A DNA stretch of 64,000 nucleotides from Shewanella eurypsychrophilus. Its GTDB lineage: Bacteria; Pseudomonadota; Gammaproteobacteria; Enterobacterales; Shewanellaceae. Location: positions 1,396,501 through 1,460,500 of the forward strand of contig NZ_CP045503.2 of assembly GCF_007004545.3 (NCBI RefSeq), read 5' to 3'. Under the pieces are notes generated by a model, which was given only the letters and a program-made list of their open reading frames with translations, did no database searches and was not told the origin of the DNA. Of the stretch, positions 44,948 through 53,917 are shown one piece after another (the first letter of the stretch is position 1; each line of letters starts with the position of its first letter). The position numbers were made by a program, and so were the translations under genes.

Positions 44948-46996
44948 GTGTTTAAAGAATTCTCTCAAACAGATACCAATTCATTTTGGCCTAGATTATT
45001 AGCCGAGCTGGGAAAGTTACAAGCGGGCTTTATTAATGGCGAAGATATCCTTTTACCTCTTTGCCGAATTCTGGCCGAAGTCAGTCAATCTCAAGCAGTG
45101 CTAATTATTTCTAAAGATTCACTCGGTTCTGATGATATGCCAGCATCAGCAACGTGTTGGTGCCGTGATCCGGTGAGGTACTTAACCTTATGGAAAGAGG
45201 CTAAGGCTTGGCCATTTGTCAATCAGGAACCCATGGTACATCGTTGGCAATCCTTTGTTGTATGGCCTGCAAAGCGGGTCAATATTCAAATATTTTTCCA
45301 TTCATCTAGCGATCAGTGGCTTTCCTTTCTATTAAGCGCAAATGAACTACTTTCAGACATTCTTATGGGGATGTTGGTCCAACAAACTGTTGAGTGGCAG
45401 GAGAGGGCACGTACACGTGTGGTTCATTCAGTTGATAGTGAGATGTTTCAGTCAATAGTCAGTAATAGTGAAGATTTAATTCTGGTCGCCAGCCGCTCTC
45501 CGTTTGGGGTGCCAAGTATCATGTATGCCAATGCTGCAGCGACGAGTATTAGTCATTACCCGCGTAGTCAGCTGATTGGTAAGCCTATAACCTTATTGTT
45601 TCAGGATGATCTAACTAATGGCACAGCGCTTAATGGCAATGAACAAAGTGAATTATTACAAGCCATTGATACGAGAACCGAGTTTGACGGTGAGTTGATT
45701 TGTACTAAGGCTGATAAGGAAGAGGCGTTATTGCATATGCATTTGGTCGCGCTTGAAGAGCACAGTGAGCATGGAAGTTTATTTGCCTTAGTCGGTAGAG
45801 ATATTACTGAGCATAAGCAGTTGCAACATATCATGGCACGAACCCAAAAAATGCAGGCCATGGGGCAGCTGGTTGGAGGGATTGCTCATGATTTCAATAA
45901 TATTCTCGGGGTGCTCAGGGGCAATTTAGAATTGATGGAGCTAAAAGTTAAAGAGGACAAGATTGTACGTTATCTTGCGACAGCCTTTAAAGCTTGCCAG
46001 CGAGGAACCGACCTAACGAGACGGCTTTTACAGTTCTCCAGGCAAGAACAATTTAGCGCAAATCATCACCAGGTCAATCATGTTGTAGAGGGAATAGAAG
46101 AACTCATTGGTAAGTCTTTAACGACTCAAATTAACTTAGTACTAGAACTCAGTGAAGACTTTGCTGAGATTTTGGTCGACAGAGGCGATCTTGAAGATGC
46201 CTTGTTGAATCTTGTATTAAATGCCAGAGATGCGATGGGAGGAGAGGGGCAGATCACAATCAGAACGGGTAAAGAAGGGCTCGCAGGCTCACTGCCTGGG
46301 CTGACAGGACGAATTATGGTTGAAACTGGTCAGTATATTACCGTCTCTGTCATTGATACGGGGAAAGGTATTGACTCCCACATATTAGAGAAGATATTTG
46401 ATCCATTCTTTACCACTAAAGATAAGAGTGACGGGACAGGATTAGGGCTCTCAATGGTTTATGGTTTTGTTAAACGCTCTAAAGGATACATGAGTGTGAT
46501 TAAGTCTGATAACGAAGGTACTGAATTTAGACTTTGGTTTCCTGTTGCAAAGGATGTCCAGCGACATCCTCTTCAGGATGAAGAACGACCAGAGGCACCT
46601 AAGCTGTCTACAAAGCTAAAAGTCTTGATTGTTGATGATGAAGAAGATCTGCTTTGCGTATTAAAAGATTACTGTGAAATTTTGGGTATGGACGTAGAGG
46701 CTTATTCTGACCCCTTAGAAGTTAGAGAAAAGTTTAAAAGTGGCTTAAATGGTATTGAACTATTAATCACCGATGTTTTGATGCCAGGAGGGATCAATGG
46801 TTATGAATTAGCCAAGGAGATCAGTGGCAAGCAAGATATTTCAGTGTTACTTATCTCCGGCTTTATTGGAGATATAGGCATCAAGAGTAATGATGAGATG
46901 CCCTACAAAGTGTTACATAAGCCATTTGCCTTAGACGGTTTAGTTGAGGCACTGCAGCAGATAGGGATTAAGTTTTCACAAAGAGAGTGCAACTAG
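44948..46996 (+). CDS. Hybrid sensor histidine kinase (PAS-HisKA-HATPase-REC)
   Basis: 682 residues. An N-terminal domain (about 1-160) of unknown fold; a PAS domain (about 165-290) ending ALVGRDITEHKQL; HisKA with phosphorylatable His314 in GGIAHDFNN; HATPase with NLVLNARDAM, DTGKGI, FFTTKDKSDGTGLGLS; and a receiver domain with Asp609 in LLITDVLMPG and the KPF lysine near the end. No clear transmembrane helix, so a cytosolic sensor is likely. GTG start. A 29-codon ORF and a response regulator gene follow. Confidence 0.9.
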   Translation: MFKEFSQTDTNSFWPRLLAELGKLQAGFINGEDILLPLCRILAEVSQSQAVLIISKDSLGSDDMPASATCWCRDPVRYLTLWKEAKAWPFVNQEPMVHRWQSFVVWPAKRVNIQIFFHSSSDQWLSFLLSANELLSDILMGMLVQQTVEWQERARTRVVHSVDSEMFQSIVSNSEDLILVASRSPFGVPSIMYANAAATSISHYPRSQLIGKPITLLFQDDLTNGTALNGNEQSELLQAIDTRTEFDGELICTKADKEEALLHMHLVALEEHSEHGSLFALVGRDITEHKQLQHIMARTQKMQAMGQLVGGIAHDFNNILGVLRGNLELMELKVKEDKIVRYLATAFKACQRGTDLTRRLLQFSRQEQFSANHHQVNHVVEGIEELIGKSLTTQINLVLELSEDFAEILVDRGDLEDALLNLVLNARDAMGGEGQITIRTGKEGLAGSLPGLTGRIMVETGQYITVSVIDTGKGIDSHILEKIFDPFFTTKDKSDGTGLGLSMVYGFVKRSKGYMSVIKSDNEGTEFRLWFPVAKDVQRHPLQDEERPEAPKLSTKLKVLIVDDEEDLLCVLKDYCEILGMDVEAYSDPLEVREKFKSGLNGIELLITDVLMPGGINGYELAKEISGKQDISVLLISGFIGDIGIKSNDEMPYKVLHKPFALDGLVEALQQIGIKFSQRECN

Positions 46997-47085
46997 CCTT
47001 GTTAGGCAAATGATTGTTAGTAAGCATGAGTAAACTTTTTATTTTTAGATTTAAACTTTTAGATTTAAACAAGGATGTCATAGGA

Positions 47086-47175
47086 ATGAAGATAGTGGTT
47101 ATTAATCTAGTTGATGTTGAATATATAGAATGTGCTTCTGACAGTATTAGCAGCCTTTTGAGAGGGATTTTGTGA
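47086..47175 (+). CDS. 29-codon ORF coupled to the response regulator gene
   Basis: ATG 47086 to TGA 47173-47175, sequence beginning MKIVVINLVDVEYIE. Its stop shares the A of the response regulator ATG (TGATG), a typical translational coupling arrangement. AAGGA at 47071-47075 could serve it, and AGAGGGA inside it could serve the next gene. No homology recognised. Upstream, TTAGATTTAAAC is present twice in tandem. It may be a regulatory upstream ORF rather than a functional protein. Confidence 0.5.
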   Translation: MKIVVINLVDVEYIECASDSISSLLRGIL

Positions 47176-48272
47176 TGGATGAGATATTAGTATGGATAGT
47201 AGATGATGATCAGGATTATTGTGAACTCATTCGAGAAATGCTCTGCGATCATTATCAAGTATCGGTTTTTTATGATGCAAGTTCATATCGGCAGGCATTA
47301 GAAGATATGACACCAGATCTGGTGTTAATGGACATTAACTTACCTGATGTGAGTGGTATAGAACTCTGTCGGGAGCTCACAGAGTCAGGCAAAGACTGTG
47401 CAGTGATCTTCGTCTCAGGAATGAATACCTTAGAAGAAAGGCTGAGAGCCTACGACGTTAGTGCTGTGGATTTTATTGCCAAGCCTTTTGAGTTAAAAGA
47501 GTTGCTTGCCAAGGTCCAGGCCGTTGCTACCTATCAAGCTAAAAAGCGTTCTCTGGTACAAGCTGAGTCGATGTCGAGAAATATGGCTTTTCAGTCTATG
47601 ACTGAATCATCTCAGTATGGCGCGGTTTTACAGTTCTTTCGTCAATGCTTTCTATGTCAAGACTATCAAAGCTTAGCGGATGCATTTTTTGACTTGATGC
47701 AGCAGTTAAACCTTAATACCTGCCTTGAGATAAGAGACAGTGAAGTGCATTATTTTGCGCCTAAAAATGCAGATATTAGCCCCATTGAAGCTAATATCTT
47801 AGAGTTACTTGATAAGCATGGAAGGTTGTATGACTTTGGTAGTCGTACGATTTGTAACGACAAGCATGTATCGTTTTTGATAAAGAATATGCCAATGGAC
47901 GATGAAGTTCTCTATGGTCGACTAAGGGATGTCATTGCTGTCATTGTAGAGGGACTTGAAGCTCGAGTGATGGATATTGGTCGTCAGCAAACATTGCAGC
48001 ATGTGTTTATGGAGATACAAGCTCTGTTGGGGAGTATCAGTGGTGCAATCTTAGAGCACGATGAAAAATTTAGTGCTGCCTTAACTGGAATGACCACAGA
48101 GATCCGCAGTAGTTTTCATGTGCTAGATATGACCGAGGAGCAAGAGGATTATTTTGCCTCTCTGGTTGAGAGAAATTTAAAAGAAGCAAACTCAGCTGGA
48201 GATGCGTTTTATCGTCTACAGGGCTCGTTAAATACGGTTAAAAATGTGGTTGAGTCGAGTGTCGCTTCCTGA
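47175..48272 (+). CDS. Response regulator with non-DNA-binding C-terminal half
   Basis: 365 residues. Receiver domain (1-120): acidic pocket VDDDQD, phosphoacceptor Asp53 in LVLMDINLP, and KPFELKELLA. The C-terminal ~245 residues show no helix-turn-helix, GGDEF, EAL or HD-GYP signature. They look like a small sensor-like domain (LEIRDSEVHYFAP...) and an alpha-helical tail. Its place beside the hybrid kinase suggests that they form one pathway. Start ATG 47175; a GTG three bases upstream is also in frame. Confidence 0.85.
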   Translation: MDEILVWIVDDDQDYCELIREMLCDHYQVSVFYDASSYRQALEDMTPDLVLMDINLPDVSGIELCRELTESGKDCAVIFVSGMNTLEERLRAYDVSAVDFIAKPFELKELLAKVQAVATYQAKKRSLVQAESMSRNMAFQSMTESSQYGAVLQFFRQCFLCQDYQSLADAFFDLMQQLNLNTCLEIRDSEVHYFAPKNADISPIEANILELLDKHGRLYDFGSRTICNDKHVSFLIKNMPMDDEVLYGRLRDVIAVIVEGLEARVMDIGRQQTLQHVFMEIQALLGSISGAILEHDEKFSAALTGMTTEIRSSFHVLDMTEEQEDYFASLVERNLKEANSAGDAFYRLQGSLNTVKNVVESSVAS

Positions 48273-48434
48273 GGAAAGATTAACTTTCATTGTGTTAATT
48301 TAAAAGATAATAACTATTTTTCAGTTTCATACCTTGAATTTAAGCCCATGAATAATGCTTAATTGGACTCGATATTTAAGGCTGTGGATATATGTAGCAT
48401 ATTGATTTAGTTTATTTAACTAGTTCCTGTTTCG

Positions 48435-48477
48435 TTGATCTTAATCAGAACATCCTAACAAATCCTTTTGATATATT
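48435..48477 (+). promoter_or_regulatory. FNR-type site and promoter of the hemerythrin gene
   Basis: TTGATCTTAATCAG (48435-48448) matches the FNR/EtrA consensus TTGAT-N4-ATCAA at nine of ten defined bases. TATATT at 48472-48477 is a likely -10. The site would be centred near -42, the class II activator position, so anaerobic activation is predicted. Confidence 0.72.
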
Positions 48478-48527
48478 GGGTGATATTTAATCTTTTTACT
48501 AATATTGTATATAAGGATGTTCGGATT

Positions 48528-49079
48528 ATGGAGACAACTATGCTTGCAAGACTTAATCATGATCATAAGCATATCGCGATATTGCTCAAAATTCTGAAGG
48601 TGAAACAAAGTCGATTGGCTCAAGGAGAAGCGGTTAACTTTAACCTCATCAGAGATATTGTTGAGTACATGCAAAGTTATGCAGAGCATAGCCATCACCC
48701 TTTAGAAGACATTATTTATAGTTACTATTTGAAAAAAACGGCTCAATCTGAGACTGATGACAAGTTGGCGACGCAGCACCAGACGTTGGTAGATGCTTCG
48801 GCATCATTAATGGCGTCATTAAATCTTATATTGAGCGATGTGGTTATATCGAAAGATCAGTTGGTGTTGGACCTCAAATCTTATGTCACTCAACAAGAGG
48901 AGCATATGAGGTACGAAGAAACTGAAGTGTTTCCACTATGGGCCGAAGTCATAGGGCAAACAGATTGGCAAGAGATACAAGCGTTATGCACTTTAAAACT
49001 TATTGATGATCCTCTCTTCAGTGATAATGACAATGTGGTATTTGAAGAGCTACGGGATTACATCACTAAAGATGAGTAG
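48528..49079 (+). CDS. Hemerythrin-like HHE-domain protein
   Basis: 183 residues from ATG 48528 (METTMLARLNHDH). Iron-ligand motifs: LNHDHKHI, AEHSHHPLEDIIYSYY, QHQTLVDAS and EEHMRYEETEVFPLW, giving the four-helix di-iron site of the hemerythrin HHE family. Members sense or scavenge oxygen and nitric oxide or repair iron centres. The FNR-type promoter agrees with such a role. The upstream frame to 48468 is leader sequence. Confidence 0.87.
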   Translation: METTMLARLNHDHKHIAILLKILKVKQSRLAQGEAVNFNLIRDIVEYMQSYAEHSHHPLEDIIYSYYLKKTAQSETDDKLATQHQTLVDASASLMASLNLILSDVVISKDQLVLDLKSYVTQQEEHMRYEETEVFPLWAEVIGQTDWQEIQALCTLKLIDDPLFSDNDNVVFEELRDYITKDE

Positions 49080-49090
49080 AAATATAGTTT

Positions 49091-49145
49091 TTAGGAGCTA
49101 GTACCTAGTACCTAGGGAAAAAAAAGAGCGCATGTGCGCTCTTTC
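49091..49145. terminator. CTAG-rich element and bidirectional terminator
   Basis: GAGCTAGTACCTAGTACCTAGGG (49097-49118) belongs to the CTAG-rich intergenic group. Next to it, AAAGAGCGCA and TGCGCTCTTT (49124-49145) form a strong stem with A and T flanks, ending both the hemerythrin gene and the convergent DUF3545 gene. Confidence 0.85.
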
Positions 49146-49157
49146 TTATTGATGTGG

Positions 49158-49343
49158 TTACATCAGCAGGTTGTCCAATTCACAATCAAAGCTACTATCG
49201 ATATCTTGAAGTTCTTTAAGTAAGCGATGCTTCTCTTTTAGGGCCTCAATTTCACGCCATTTGCGCTTCTTATTGGAGCTTCTCGAGCGGCTTGGTCTTT
49301 CTACCACTGTATCTAGCGCACTTCCATAATCGAGTCGATTCAT
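49158..49343 (-). CDS. DUF3545 family small protein
   Basis: 61 residues starting MNRLDYGSALDTVVERPSR. The basic middle RSSNKKRKWREIEALKEK, followed by an acidic tail, is the DUF3545 pattern common in Shewanella and Vibrio. Function unknown. AGGAGG lies just upstream of the ATG. Confidence 0.85.
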   Translation of the reverse strand: MNRLDYGSALDTVVERPSRSRSSNKKRKWREIEALKEKHRLLKELQDIDSSFDCELDNLLM

Positions 49344-49523
49344 GGCAACCTCCTGTTGTTGTAATACTGTTCAATCAAATAAATACCATACTTTTAAAAT
49401 AGTGTGCAAGATAAATGTTTCGTTTTTGTTAATGCTAGGTGAACGTTTTATGGCTTTTGGTGTGGTTATTTGGCGCTAAGTGCTAAGAATATTTGCAGTA
49501 TTTAGGTTTTTGAACTACGGAAT

Positions 49524-49553
49524 AAAAAAAAGCCAGTGTAAACTGGCTTTTTT
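49524..49553 (-). terminator. Terminator after pgi
   Basis: AAAAGCCAGT and ACTGGCTTTT around GTAA, with A and T runs on both sides. Confidence 0.9.
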
Positions 49554-49582
49554 AGGACTTGCGGTAAATTGGGGTTGTTCGA

Positions 49583-51220
49583 CTAAATAGTTTGTTGTCT
49601 GAACATATTGATAAGTCCATTACTGGAGCTATCAAGTTCAGTGGCATCTGCAGTAGCACTTAACCTTTCTAAAACGTCATTACCTAAATTTTTACCTAAC
49701 TCAACGCCCCACTGATCGAATGAGTTGATATCCCATATTGCACCTTGCACAAAAGTTCTGTGTTCATACAAGGCGATAAGAGAGCCTAACGTTGCAGGTG
49801 TTAGCTTGTCCATTAAGATGGTATTGCTTGGCTTGTTGCCTTGCATCACTTTATGTTTCGCTATCGTACGCTTATCGTTTTCAGAAAGCGTACTGCCTGC
49901 AAGTTCAGTTAACGACTCTTCGTAGGAGCGGCCCTGCATTAATGCCTGGGTTTGACCAAAACAGTTCGATGCGAGCTGCTTATGATGCTCACCTAATGGG
50001 TTATGGCTTTTGAGTGGCATAATGAAATCAGCAGGTATCAATGCGGTGCCTTGATGTAATAGCTGGTGGTAGGCGTGTTGACCATTGGTGCCTTCTCCAC
50101 CCCAAATGACAGGTCCAGTACTAAAGTCCACTTGAGTACCATCTAAAGTCACTGATTTACCATTACTCTCCATATCAAGCTGCTGGAAATAAGCCGGTAA
50201 TCCCCTCAGGTAATGATCATAAGTGAGCACAACATGGGACTGAGCGTTATGGAAGTTGCCATAGAGAAGTGAGAATAAGCCCATAATGACAGGCATATTT
50301 TCCGATAGCGGCGTGTTGGCAAAATGCTGATCCATCTGATGGGCACCATTAAGCAACTCACGGAAGTTATCCATCCCTATCATCAAAGCGATAGGAAGAC
50401 CTATGGCAGACCATAATGAGTAACGACCACCCACCCAGTCCCACATAGGGAAGATATTATTGGCATCTATGCCGAACTCTGTCGCTTTTGCTACATTGGA
50501 TGTCACAGCAACAAAGTGCTGAGCAATATCGCTTTGTGTGCCGCCTTGCTGAATAAACCAATCTTTAGCACTCAGGGTGTTTGTTAATGTTTCTTGAGTA
50601 CCGAAAGACTTAGATGACATGATGAACAGGGTCGTTTCAGCATCTAATGGTTTGAGTTTCTCAGTGATCGAAGTCCCATCAACGTTACCAACAAAATGGC
50701 AGTTGAGCGCTTTATTCCAATAAGGTCTCAGTGCTTGAGACACAATTTTAGGACCTAGAAAGGAGCCGCCAATACCTATGCTGACTATGTCTGTGATCGG
50801 TTTGCCTGTGTAACCTTTCCAATCTCCGGAGGTGATAGACGAGACAAATGACGCCATTTGGGCTTGAGCCTGTTGTACTTCCTGTACGATATCGACACCA
50901 TCAAGCAGTATTTTCTGTCCCGGAGTCGCTCGAAGTGCGGTATGAAGCACGGCTCGTTTTTCGGTGGTGTTAATCACATCACCGTCGAACATAGCCTTGA
51001 TTTTCGACTCAAGTTTGCATTCTTCTGCAAGCTTGAACAGCAGAGATAAGGTTTCTTCGCTGGCTCTGTTTTTTGAGTAATCTAAAAACAGATCACAAGC
51101 CGTTGTCGACATCTTATCGAATCTTTGTGGATCCGACTCAAAAAGTGCTCTCATATGAGGCAAAGCCTCAGTGTGAGCGACTAATTCATTCCAAGTCTGG
51201 CTCTGGGTTAGCTCAGTCAT
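49583..51220 (-). CDS. pgi: Glucose-6-phosphate isomerase
   Basis: Interconverts glucose 6-phosphate and fructose 6-phosphate. 545 residues; signature [19 protein letters not shown], the SKSFGTQET sugar-phosphate loop, the [15 protein letters not shown] block and the [11 protein letters not shown]-terminal signature are present. It lies 14 bp after talB on the same strand, so the two are one operon linking glycolysis and the pentose phosphate pathway. Confidence 0.97.
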   Translation of the reverse strand: MTELTQSQTWNELVAHTEALPHMRALFESDPQRFDKMSTTACDLFLDYSKNRASEETLSLLFKLAEECKLESKIKAMFDGDVINTTEKRAVLHTALRATPGQKILLDGVDIVQEVQQAQAQMASFVSSITSGDWKGYTGKPITDIVSIGIGGSFLGPKIVSQALRPYWNKALNCHFVGNVDGTSITEKLKPLDAETTLFIMSSKSFGTQETLTNTLSAKDWFIQQGGTQSDIAQHFVAVTSNVAKATEFGIDANNIFPMWDWVGGRYSLWSAIGLPIALMIGMDNFRELLNGAHQMDQHFANTPLSENMPVIMGLFSLLYGNFHNAQSHVVLTYDHYLRGLPAYFQQLDMESNGKSVTLDGTQVDFSTGPVIWGGEGTNGQHAYHQLLHQGTALIPADFIMPLKSHNPLGEHHKQLASNCFGQTQALMQGRSYEESLTELAGSTLSENDKRTIAKHKVMQGNKPSNTILMDKLTPATLGSLIALYEHRTFVQGAIWDINSFDQWGVELGKNLGNDVLERLSATADATELDSSSNGLINMFRQQTI

Positions 51221-51234
51221 CCAGTCTTACTCCT

Positions 51235-52191
51235 TTAAGAGGCTAGTTTCTGTTTCAGCATTACTTCGAGTTTGCCTTGGTCGATAGCGAAGTTTCTAAT
51301 GCCTTCTGCAAGTTTCTGAACGGCCATAGGATCTTCGTTAAATTCCCAGCGGAATTGTGCTTCTGTGAGTGGCTCATCTGGTGTAACTGATGATTCTACA
51401 GGAACAAGTTTACGCACAACTTGAGCCTGTGAATTTGCCATATCTTCGAGCAGTGCAGGGCCAATTGTTAGACGGTCACAGCCCGCAAGCTCGAGGATTT
51501 CACCTGTGTTACGGAAGCTAGCACCCATGACGACAGTGTTGAAGCCATGGCTTTTGTAATAGTTGTAGATTTCGGTAACCGAAACAACACCCGGGTCTTC
51601 ACTAGCGCTGTAGTCAAGTCCTGTGTCTTTTTTGTACCAATCTAAAATACGACCTACAAAAGGAGAGATAAGGTAAACGCCCGCTTCTGCACAAGCACGT
51701 GCCTGAGCGAAACTGAAAAGCAGTGTCAGGTTACAGTTAATACCTTCTTGCTCTAACTGTTTAGCCGCACAGATCCCTTCCCAAGTTGAAGCCAGTTTAA
51801 TTAAAATTCGAGACTTATCTATGCCCGCTTCTTTATATAACTTTATCAGCTTATGGGCTTTTTCGATTGAACCAGCTTGGTCGAAAGAGAGACGCGCATC
51901 CACTTCAGTAGAGATACGACCTGGAACTATTTTCAATATCTCGACACCGATATTCACTGCGAGTTTGTCGCCAGCATCTTCAATCTGTTGCTCAATTACG
52001 TCGCTTTGTGACTTGGCCCATGTGATTGAGTTATCAATAAGGTGGCCATAATCAGGGATCTGGGCTGCTTTAAGTATGAGTGACGGGTTAGTCGTTGCGT
52101 CTTCTGGTTGATAGCGCTTGATGGCTTCAATGTCACCAGTATCGGCGACTATAGTAGTAAAAGACTTCAATTGCTCGAGTGTATTAGCCAT
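51235..52191 (-). CDS. talB: Transaldolase
   Basis: Pentose phosphate enzyme transferring a dihydroxyacetone unit. 318 residues. [13 protein letters not shown] and the Schiff-base lysine in [12 protein letters not shown] are conserved, as are [29 protein letters not shown] and [10 protein letters not shown]. It is upstream of pgi in the same operon, with the promoter presumably in 52192-52350. Confidence 0.97.
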   Translation of the reverse strand: MANTLEQLKSFTTIVADTGDIEAIKRYQPEDATTNPSLILKAAQIPDYGHLIDNSITWAKSQSDVIEQQIEDAGDKLAVNIGVEILKIVPGRISTEVDARLSFDQAGSIEKAHKLIKLYKEAGIDKSRILIKLASTWEGICAAKQLEQEGINCNLTLLFSFAQARACAEAGVYLISPFVGRILDWYKKDTGLDYSASEDPGVVSVTEIYNYYKSHGFNTVVMGASFRNTGEILELAGCDRLTIGPALLEDMANSQAQVVRKLVPVESSVTPDEPLTEAQFRWEFNEDPMAVQKLAEGIRNFAIDQGKLEVMLKQKLAS

Positions 52192-52573
52192 AAAAATAAC
52201 ATCCTTTCTTAAGAAGCAGCTTAAGGTTTGTGATTACTTGGGAGTATTAGAAGCGATCTTGATGATATTTCCAACCGTTTATGAAAAAAAATTACAGGAA
52301 AGTTGTAAAATATCAGTAAAAACGCTTTAAACTCATAAATTCATCAAATGTATTCGTAGAATACTAGCTAGAATTAGGTAGATAAAGAGTATAGCGTGTC
52401 TGACTAGTTTGGATACCGATAAAATATCGGTTTATCATTACACCTGTGTGCATCTATAAAGAATAATGAATAATTTTATTATTGGATGATGACTCAAAAA
52501 AAACGTTCAACGTTATCTAGAGTAAAAAGCCGCTAAACAAACTAGCGACTCTTCACCGTCAAACCTAAAGCAC
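52192..52573. other. Intergenic region between talB and the OmpA-family gene
   Basis: 382 bp, AT-rich, holding the talB promoter region and the end of the OmpA-family transcript. AGCCGCTA/TAGCGACT near 52528-52551 is a weak imperfect hairpin that may end the latter. I see no ORF or clear operator. Confidence 0.45.
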
Positions 52574-53674
52574 TTATTTAATCAGCGCTTCTCTTTTTAC
52601 ACCTGTAACATGAGCTTCAATACGACGGTTTGCCTTGTTAGCTTCAGCATTATTGCCTTCTATGACAGGTTGAGTGATACCGAACCCTTCAGCTGCTACA
52701 CGATCTTGGCTAATGCCATACTTCTCGACAAGGATCTTAGCAACAGCTTTGGCGCGCTTATCTGATAGCGCCATATTGTATTCAGCTTTACCGACATCAG
52801 ATGCGTGACCTGAGATTAATACTGTCGATTTAGGGGTCTTGTTCATATAAGTCGCTAATTTTTCGATCCGTTCGTACGACTCAGTTTTTACAACGGCTGA
52901 GTTGTTAGCAAACAGAATCGAACCCACATCACGTTGCTCGGTGGTTTCTGTATAGACAGTACAACCTTTTGCATCAACTTTGTGCGTTGGCGGAGTATCT
53001 GCACACTGATCTAAGTCATCAACGACACCATCATTGTCTGAATCAATAGGCGCAACGACTAATGGAGCAACAACTGCTGGTGCCGGCGTGCCGAAACGAT
53101 AGCTAAGTTCAAGGCCCCAGTAGTTACTCTCCATTGCTAATGTGTTCGACTTATCGTCATCTAAGTTTTCGTAACGACGATACTTAGCCTGAAGCTTAAG
53201 GTTTTCACTGATATTGTAGCCGATACCTGCACCCACATATGGAGCTACACCACTATCACTGTAATACTCACTGCCGTATTGCTTGTTGTTTGATAGTAGA
53301 TAGTTCATCGCCCCCGCTTCAGCCGATACACTCCAGCGGTTAGCAATAGGCCAGAAACCGACCACACCTAAGGTCATCCCTTTAGCGCCTACATCATTCA
53401 TCTTATTAGCGTAATCAACCCATTCAGCACGGCCAAGATCACGATAGCCTAGTTCCACACCGAAGTAGTCATTAAAAAGATAACCACCAAACACATCCCA
53501 TGCGTAAGGATCATCTTCACCACAGACTTTCATGGTCTTCATGTCGCAGTTTGGCTCGTAATTATTTACGCCAAGACCGCCGCCGACATACCAGGGAGTG
53601 AGCTCTTGTGCTGCGTTTGCAGCGAATGGAAGCATTGAAGTCAGCAGAATAGCTTTCAATGTATTGTTCATCAT
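52574..53674 (-). CDS. OmpA-family outer membrane protein
   Basis: 366 residues from ATG 53674 (AAGGA six bases upstream; the frame to 53740 is leader). Signal peptide (MNNTLKAILLTSMLPFAANA), an eight-strand OmpA-type beta barrel (about 25-215, starting TPWYVGGGLGVN), a calcium-type acidic linker (DSDNDGVVDDLDQCADTP) with a short disulphide loop, and a C-terminal peptidoglycan-binding OmpA domain with SGHASDVGKAEYNMALSDKRA. It anchors the outer membrane to the wall and may act as a slow porin. Confidence 0.93.
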   Translation of the reverse strand: MMNNTLKAILLTSMLPFAANAAQELTPWYVGGGLGVNNYEPNCDMKTMKVCGEDDPYAWDVFGGYLFNDYFGVELGYRDLGRAEWVDYANKMNDVGAKGMTLGVVGFWPIANRWSVSAEAGAMNYLLSNNKQYGSEYYSDSGVAPYVGAGIGYNISENLKLQAKYRRYENLDDDKSNTLAMESNYWGLELSYRFGTPAPAVVAPLVVAPIDSDNDGVVDDLDQCADTPPTHKVDAKGCTVYTETTEQRDVGSILFANNSAVVKTESYERIEKLATYMNKTPKSTVLISGHASDVGKAEYNMALSDKRAKAVAKILVEKYGISQDRVAAEGFGITQPVIEGNNAEANKANRRIEAHVTGVKREALIK

Positions 53675-53859
53675 TTCAAATCCTTTTTTTGTGTTCCGTT
53701 CCCCATGCTGTCTTATCAGAGGATAAAACACGGCTAGCACTTTGTGGCGGGGATCCTTTGGCTTATCTACCAGCTGGCGATATTATCTATTGCTTTAGTG
53801 AGTCTATTCAAGCTTATTATTGGTTTGGTTGTGATTTTTTGGCTTTTTAAGCCAAAAAA

Positions 53860-53884
53860 AAGTGCACTCTAAAAGAGTGCACTT
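53860..53884 (-). terminator. Terminator after phosphoketolase
   Basis: AAGTGCACTCT (53860-53870) pairs with AGAGTGCACTT (53874-53884); on the minus strand eight T follow. Confidence 0.9.
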
Positions 53885-53917
53885 AGTATTATTTGCTTAT
53901 AACTTCTGCTTGGTTCT

